Shown here: piece after piece, positions 61,330-64,000 of the stretch
Position numbering within the stretch: position 1 is the stretch's first letter
Layout of the letters: each line of letters opens with the position of its first letter
Source of the DNA: Bin18 sp965242795
GTDB taxonomy: Bacteria; Desulfobacterota; Binatia; Bin18
DNA: 64,000 nucleotides
Direction of reading: 5' to 3'
NCBI GenBank assembly: GCA_965242795.1
Contig: OZ251505.1
Span: 186,001 to 250,000, forward strand
Made by a program: the position numbers and the translations under genes
Notes under the pieces: model-generated
What the model saw: only the letters and a program-made list of their open reading frames with translations
The model's database searches: none
Told to the model about the DNA's origin: nothing

Positions 61330-62409
61330 ATGGAGTTCAGTCTTACCGTCGCTACGAACATCGGCGACTGGCAGTTGATCAAGGAGGCGGAGGACCTCGG
61401 CTACGACCGCGCCTGGGTGCCGGACTCGCAGATGATCTGGTCGGACTGCTACGCCACTATGGCGCTGGCCGCCCAGCACACGTCGCGCATCAAGCTCGGC
61501 ACCGGGGTGTCGATTCCGGGCACGCGCATCGCACCCGTCACCGCGCATTCGATCGCCTCGATCAACCGGGTCGCCCCCGGCCGGGTCTTTCTGGGCATCG
61601 GGACCGGACATACCGCCATGCGCGTCATGGGCATGAACCCCATGAAGATCCGCGACTTCCGCGAATATCTGCGCGTGGTGCGTACCCTGCTCGGAGGCGG
61701 CGAGGTCGATTATACTTTCAACGGCACGACGCGCACGATCCGCTTTCTGCATCGGGACCTCGAATTCATCGACCTGGAACATCCGATTCCGATCATCGTC
61801 GCGGCCAACGGCCCCCTGGCCCTCAAGGCCGCCGGCGAGTTCGGCGACGGCCTCGTCTCGGTGCTCAACGAGCAGGAGGCGGTGCTCAACCTCAACATGG
61901 ACTACGTGCAGCAGGGCGCGGCGCGGGCCGGGCGCACGCTGGACGACTATCACACGGTTTCGCTCACCACCGTCGTCGTGCTGGAGCCCGGCGAGGACCT
62001 GACCTCCGAGCGGGTCATCGACGAGACCGGTTCATGGGTGTCCGCGGTGCTGCACTTCGCGTACGAAATCTACCAGTTCACGGGCAAGGAAGAGATGATT
62101 CCGCCCGCGGTGCACGACGTGTGGGAAGAGTATTGCGCGTACGTCGAGAAGATGGAGACGCCCGCGGAGAAACGCTACCTGCAGATCCACAACGGCCACT
62201 GCACCTTTCTGATGCCGGAGGAGCGGCGCTTCATCACGCCCAAGGCGATCGAGGGGACGTGCATCGTGGGCACGCCCGACGAGATCATCGACAAGTTGCG
62301 CCGGGCCGAGCAGAACGGCCTCAAGGAAGTCACCCTGCTGCCGCCGATGGCGAGCGCGCGCAAGGTGCTGAAGGATTTTTCGGAAAACGTGATGCAATGG
62401 TACGCGTAG
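61330..62409 (+). CDS. LLM-class flavin-dependent oxidoreductase (F420/FMN type)
   Basis: 359 residues from ATG 61330 with AAGGAGG. TIM-barrel luciferase-like fold: 'IKEAEDLGYDRAWVPDSQMIW', 'KLGTGVSIPGTRIAPVTAHSIA', 'GRVFLGIGTG', 'IPIIVAANGPLALKAAGEFGDG', 'VGTPDEIIDKLRRAEQNGL'. It resembles F420-dependent oxidoreductases such as methylenetetrahydromethanopterin-reductase-like proteins; FMN use is also possible. A short gap with repeats lies upstream. Convergent with the MOSC gene. Confidence 0.85.
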   Translation: MEFSLTVATNIGDWQLIKEAEDLGYDRAWVPDSQMIWSDCYATMALAAQHTSRIKLGTGVSIPGTRIAPVTAHSIASINRVAPGRVFLGIGTGHTAMRVMGMNPMKIRDFREYLRVVRTLLGGGEVDYTFNGTTRTIRFLHRDLEFIDLEHPIPIIVAANGPLALKAAGEFGDGLVSVLNEQEAVLNLNMDYVQQGAARAGRTLDDYHTVSLTTVVVLEPGEDLTSERVIDETGSWVSAVLHFAYEIYQFTGKEEMIPPAVHDVWEEYCAYVEKMETPAEKRYLQIHNGHCTFLMPEERRFITPKAIEGTCIVGTPDEIIDKLRRAEQNGLKEVTLLPPMASARKVLKDFSENVMQWYA

Positions 62410-62447
62410 GCCGCGCCCGCGGGCCGGCCGCTTGGCCTGCCCGCGGC

Positions 62448-63308
62448 TCAGTCCAGCAGGTCCACGCGGTCGCCGACCGACACTCGTCCGGGCGTGGCGA
62501 CCGTGGCGTACACCCCCAGGTTCTGGTCGGCTTCGCGCACCAGCGTGCGCATGATGTTCGGGTCCTTGGGCAGATTGGCGAAGCCCAGCGTGGTCATCAC
62601 GCAGCGCATGCAGTTCATCTTGACGTCGATGGTCAGGCCGCCGAGGCGCATGCGGCGGCCCGGCCAACCCGTCTCTACGAATCCGTCCGCGTCCCCGGTG
62701 TCGATCAGGAAATTCGGGCGGAAGCGGCGCGCGTCGATCCGCGAGCTCGGGGTGAGCCCTTGCAGCGTGTCCAGCGACGCCTGCGTGGCCGCCAGCAGGG
62801 GAAACGCATCGAAATACGTACCGGGCGGCGATTCGTACTCGACGATCTCCTCGGGCAGGCCGGTCAGGTCGGGCAGCGGCTCGCCGGGCTCCAGGGCGAA
62901 GATGGCGCGCAGTTCGTCTTCCCAGTTGTCGTGGGTCGGCTTGCCGCGGCGGTAGTGCTCCAGGTTGTCGGGCGGCAGGATGGGCCAGATGGTGACGTCG
63001 TGATCCAGGGCGCGACTGAGGCGGGCCGCGGCGTCCGGGGCGTTGGACAGAAAACTCGTGCCGTCCGGCACGGTGATTTCGGCCGGGCCGGTTCGGTCCG
63101 CGGTCGGCGGCTCGGGATAGCGCGCCTGACACTGCATCAGCGCCGGAATCTTCTTGGCGCCGCGAATTCCGCCGCGCACCTCGTCACGGACGGCCCAGCC
63201 GCGGTCGCCGTACAATCCATTGGTACCTACCTCGGTCTGCTCCAACAGTTCGCCCATCATGCTCTTGAACGGATAGCGCCAGATCTGTCCGACCGTGCCG
63301 ACCTGCAT
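62448..63308 (-). CDS. MOSC-domain protein
   Basis: 286 residues. An N-terminal MOSC beta-barrel domain (MQVGTVGQIWRYPFKSMMGE) and the MOSC core ('RIDARRFRPNFLIDTGD', 'LTIDVKMNCMRCVMTTLGFANLPKDPNIMRTLV'). The conserved Cys that would bind sulfur or the molybdenum cofactor is in NCMRC. Such proteins (YiiM, mARC-like) carry sulfur or act as molybdoenzymes reducing N-hydroxylated compounds. The nearby CoxM/S/L-type genes need the same cofactor but are 3 kb away. Confidence 0.85.
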   Translation of the reverse strand: MQVGTVGQIWRYPFKSMMGELLEQTEVGTNGLYGDRGWAVRDEVRGGIRGAKKIPALMQCQARYPEPPTADRTGPAEITVPDGTSFLSNAPDAAARLSRALDHDVTIWPILPPDNLEHYRRGKPTHDNWEDELRAIFALEPGEPLPDLTGLPEEIVEYESPPGTYFDAFPLLAATQASLDTLQGLTPSSRIDARRFRPNFLIDTGDADGFVETGWPGRRMRLGGLTIDVKMNCMRCVMTTLGFANLPKDPNIMRTLVREADQNLGVYATVATPGRVSVGDRVDLLD

Positions 63309-63354
63309 GATGCCTCCCGATTTTTCCGGCTGCTGCGCGTGATTGGCGGGGAAA

Positions 63355-64000
63355 TTATTTCCCGGTGAACGCGGGCGGGCGCTTTTCCACGAAGTGCGCC
63401 ACGCCTTCCTTGAAATCTTCGCTGCCGAAGCTGGCGTCCATGTGATCGATACCCGCGGACAGCGCGCCGGCGAAATCGACGTCCTGGGAGCGGAAGAGTT
63501 GGGACTTCATCACCCGCATGGAACGCGGCGACACCAGACGCGCGAGTTCCAGGGCGTAGGCGCGCGTCTCGGCCAGCAGTTGGTCCGCGGGATAGAGGCG
63601 ATTGACCAACCCCATCTGCAACGCTTCCTGTGCCGTGACCTTGCGCGCCGACAGCAACAGGTCGAGCGCGTTGGGCAGCCCGATCACGCGCGGCAGGATC
63701 CAATCCACGCCGTGCTCGGCGATCAACCCGCGGCGCGCGAACGCCGTCGTGAACACGGCCGTGTCCGCGGCGAAGCGCAGATCGGTGTACAGCGACAGGA
63801 CGAGCCCCAAGCCGGCCGCAGGGCCGTTGATGGCGGAGATGATCGGCTTGGGCACCGTCGGGAAATAGGCATAGCGGTAGGAAAACGCTTGGGGCAGAGC
63901 GAGCCCGCCGGGGATCGGGCCCGCGGCGAACGGGTCGTCGGTTGCCGCTTTCTCCGACTTTTCCGTCTTCTCCGCCTTGTCCACGATCGTATGCAGCATC
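63355..64000 (-). CDS. Enoyl-CoA hydratase/isomerase family protein (5' part beyond window)
   Basis: 215 codons visible. The in-frame ATG at 63999 is not a credible start, because the fold begins about 80 residues earlier in crotonases. Visible parts are 'KPIISAINGPAAGLGLVLSLYTDLRFAADTAVFTTAFARRGL', 'GVDWILPRVIGLPNALDLLLSARKVTAQEALQMGLVNRL' and the C-terminal 'EDFKEGVAHFVEKRPPAFTGK'. The GG..E position reads GLGL, lacking the first catalytic Glu, so isomerase or binding activity is more likely than hydration. Confidence 0.85.
   Translation of the reverse strand, partial: MLHTIVDKAEKTEKSEKAATDDPFAAGPIPGGLALPQAFSYRYAYFPTVPKPIISAINGPAAGLGLVLSLYTDLRFAADTAVFTTAFARRGLIAEHGVDWILPRVIGLPNALDLLLSARKVTAQEALQMGLVNRLYPADQLLAETRAYALELARLVSPRSMRVMKSQLFRSQDVDFAGALSAGIDHMDASFGSEDFKEGVAHFVEKRPPAFTGK

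Overview
The window is high-GC, densely coded bacterial DNA from a Gram-negative organism: it has a C-terminal outer-membrane barrel protein, Tat and Sec signal peptides, and Shine-Dalgarno sites of the AAGGAGG type. I cannot place it confidently. The mix of a tungsten-type aldehyde:ferredoxin oxidoreductase cluster, a CoxM/S/L-type molybdenum hydroxylase operon, an LLM (often F420-dependent) oxidoreductase, a Thermus/archaea-like TtuB-TtuA-TrmI tRNA cluster and many dispersed short palindromes fits an uncultured Desulfobacterota, Tectomicrobia, NC10, Rokubacteria or Binatota-like lineage better than a standard proteobacterium. That placement is inference only.

Layout. 1-6.1 kb: 3' part of a MoxR ATPase gene, an NRDE protein, a pteridine-reductase-like SDR, and a response regulator / DUF1571-like / histidine kinase operon with overlapping stop-start codons. 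6.7-9.7 kb: membrane metallophosphoesterase, a protein with two fused 6-pyruvoyl-tetrahydropterin-synthase domains, and an SDR. 9.9-16.3 kb: tRNA-Ser(UGA), NTF2-like protein, secreted bifunctional-nuclease/PDZ fusion, RluA-type pseudouridine synthase, two small zinc-ribbon proteins, the TtuB-TtuA-TrmI T-loop modification cluster and a coiled-coil nuclease-like protein. 16.4-21.8 kb: crotonase, sirtuin, beta-hydroxyacid dehydrogenase, dicarboxylate symporter with a large insertion, small proteins and a VOC protein. 21.8-27.8 kb: minus-strand AOR cluster (4x[4Fe-4S] ferredoxin, AOR, MoaD-like carrier, coiled-coil membrane protein, FAD dehydrogenase), then divergent small protein and rhodanese genes.

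28.1-38.4 kb: single-chain type IIG-like restriction-methylase, arsR-arsI-GST, secreted alpha/beta hydrolase, and a Tat-exported binding protein / HAMP sensor / OFA transporter group. 38.4-46.2 kb: a 2,233-residue autotransporter-like surface protein whose start region contains a run of 16 C (sense strand), bounded at both ends by modular GGGCGA palindromes. 46.3-53 kb: DUF1640-like coiled-coil protein, Rieske oxygenase with a small partner and a tandem EthD protein, glutathione reductase, GNAT acetyltransferase, a collapsed DNA methyltransferase and two tandem paralogous membrane/coiled-coil genes. 53.1-64 kb: a CoxM-S-L-L operon, a FAD oxidoreductase flanked by inverted AT-rich repeats, an LLM oxidoreductase, a MOSC protein and a truncated crotonase at the window edge.

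The strongest leads are the candidate phase-variable giant surface protein, the TtuB-TtuA-TrmI cluster, the two ubiquitin-like sulfur carriers that each carry one residue after the usually terminal Gly-Gly, the tandem PTPS protein beside two SDRs, and the HAMP protein without an output domain.
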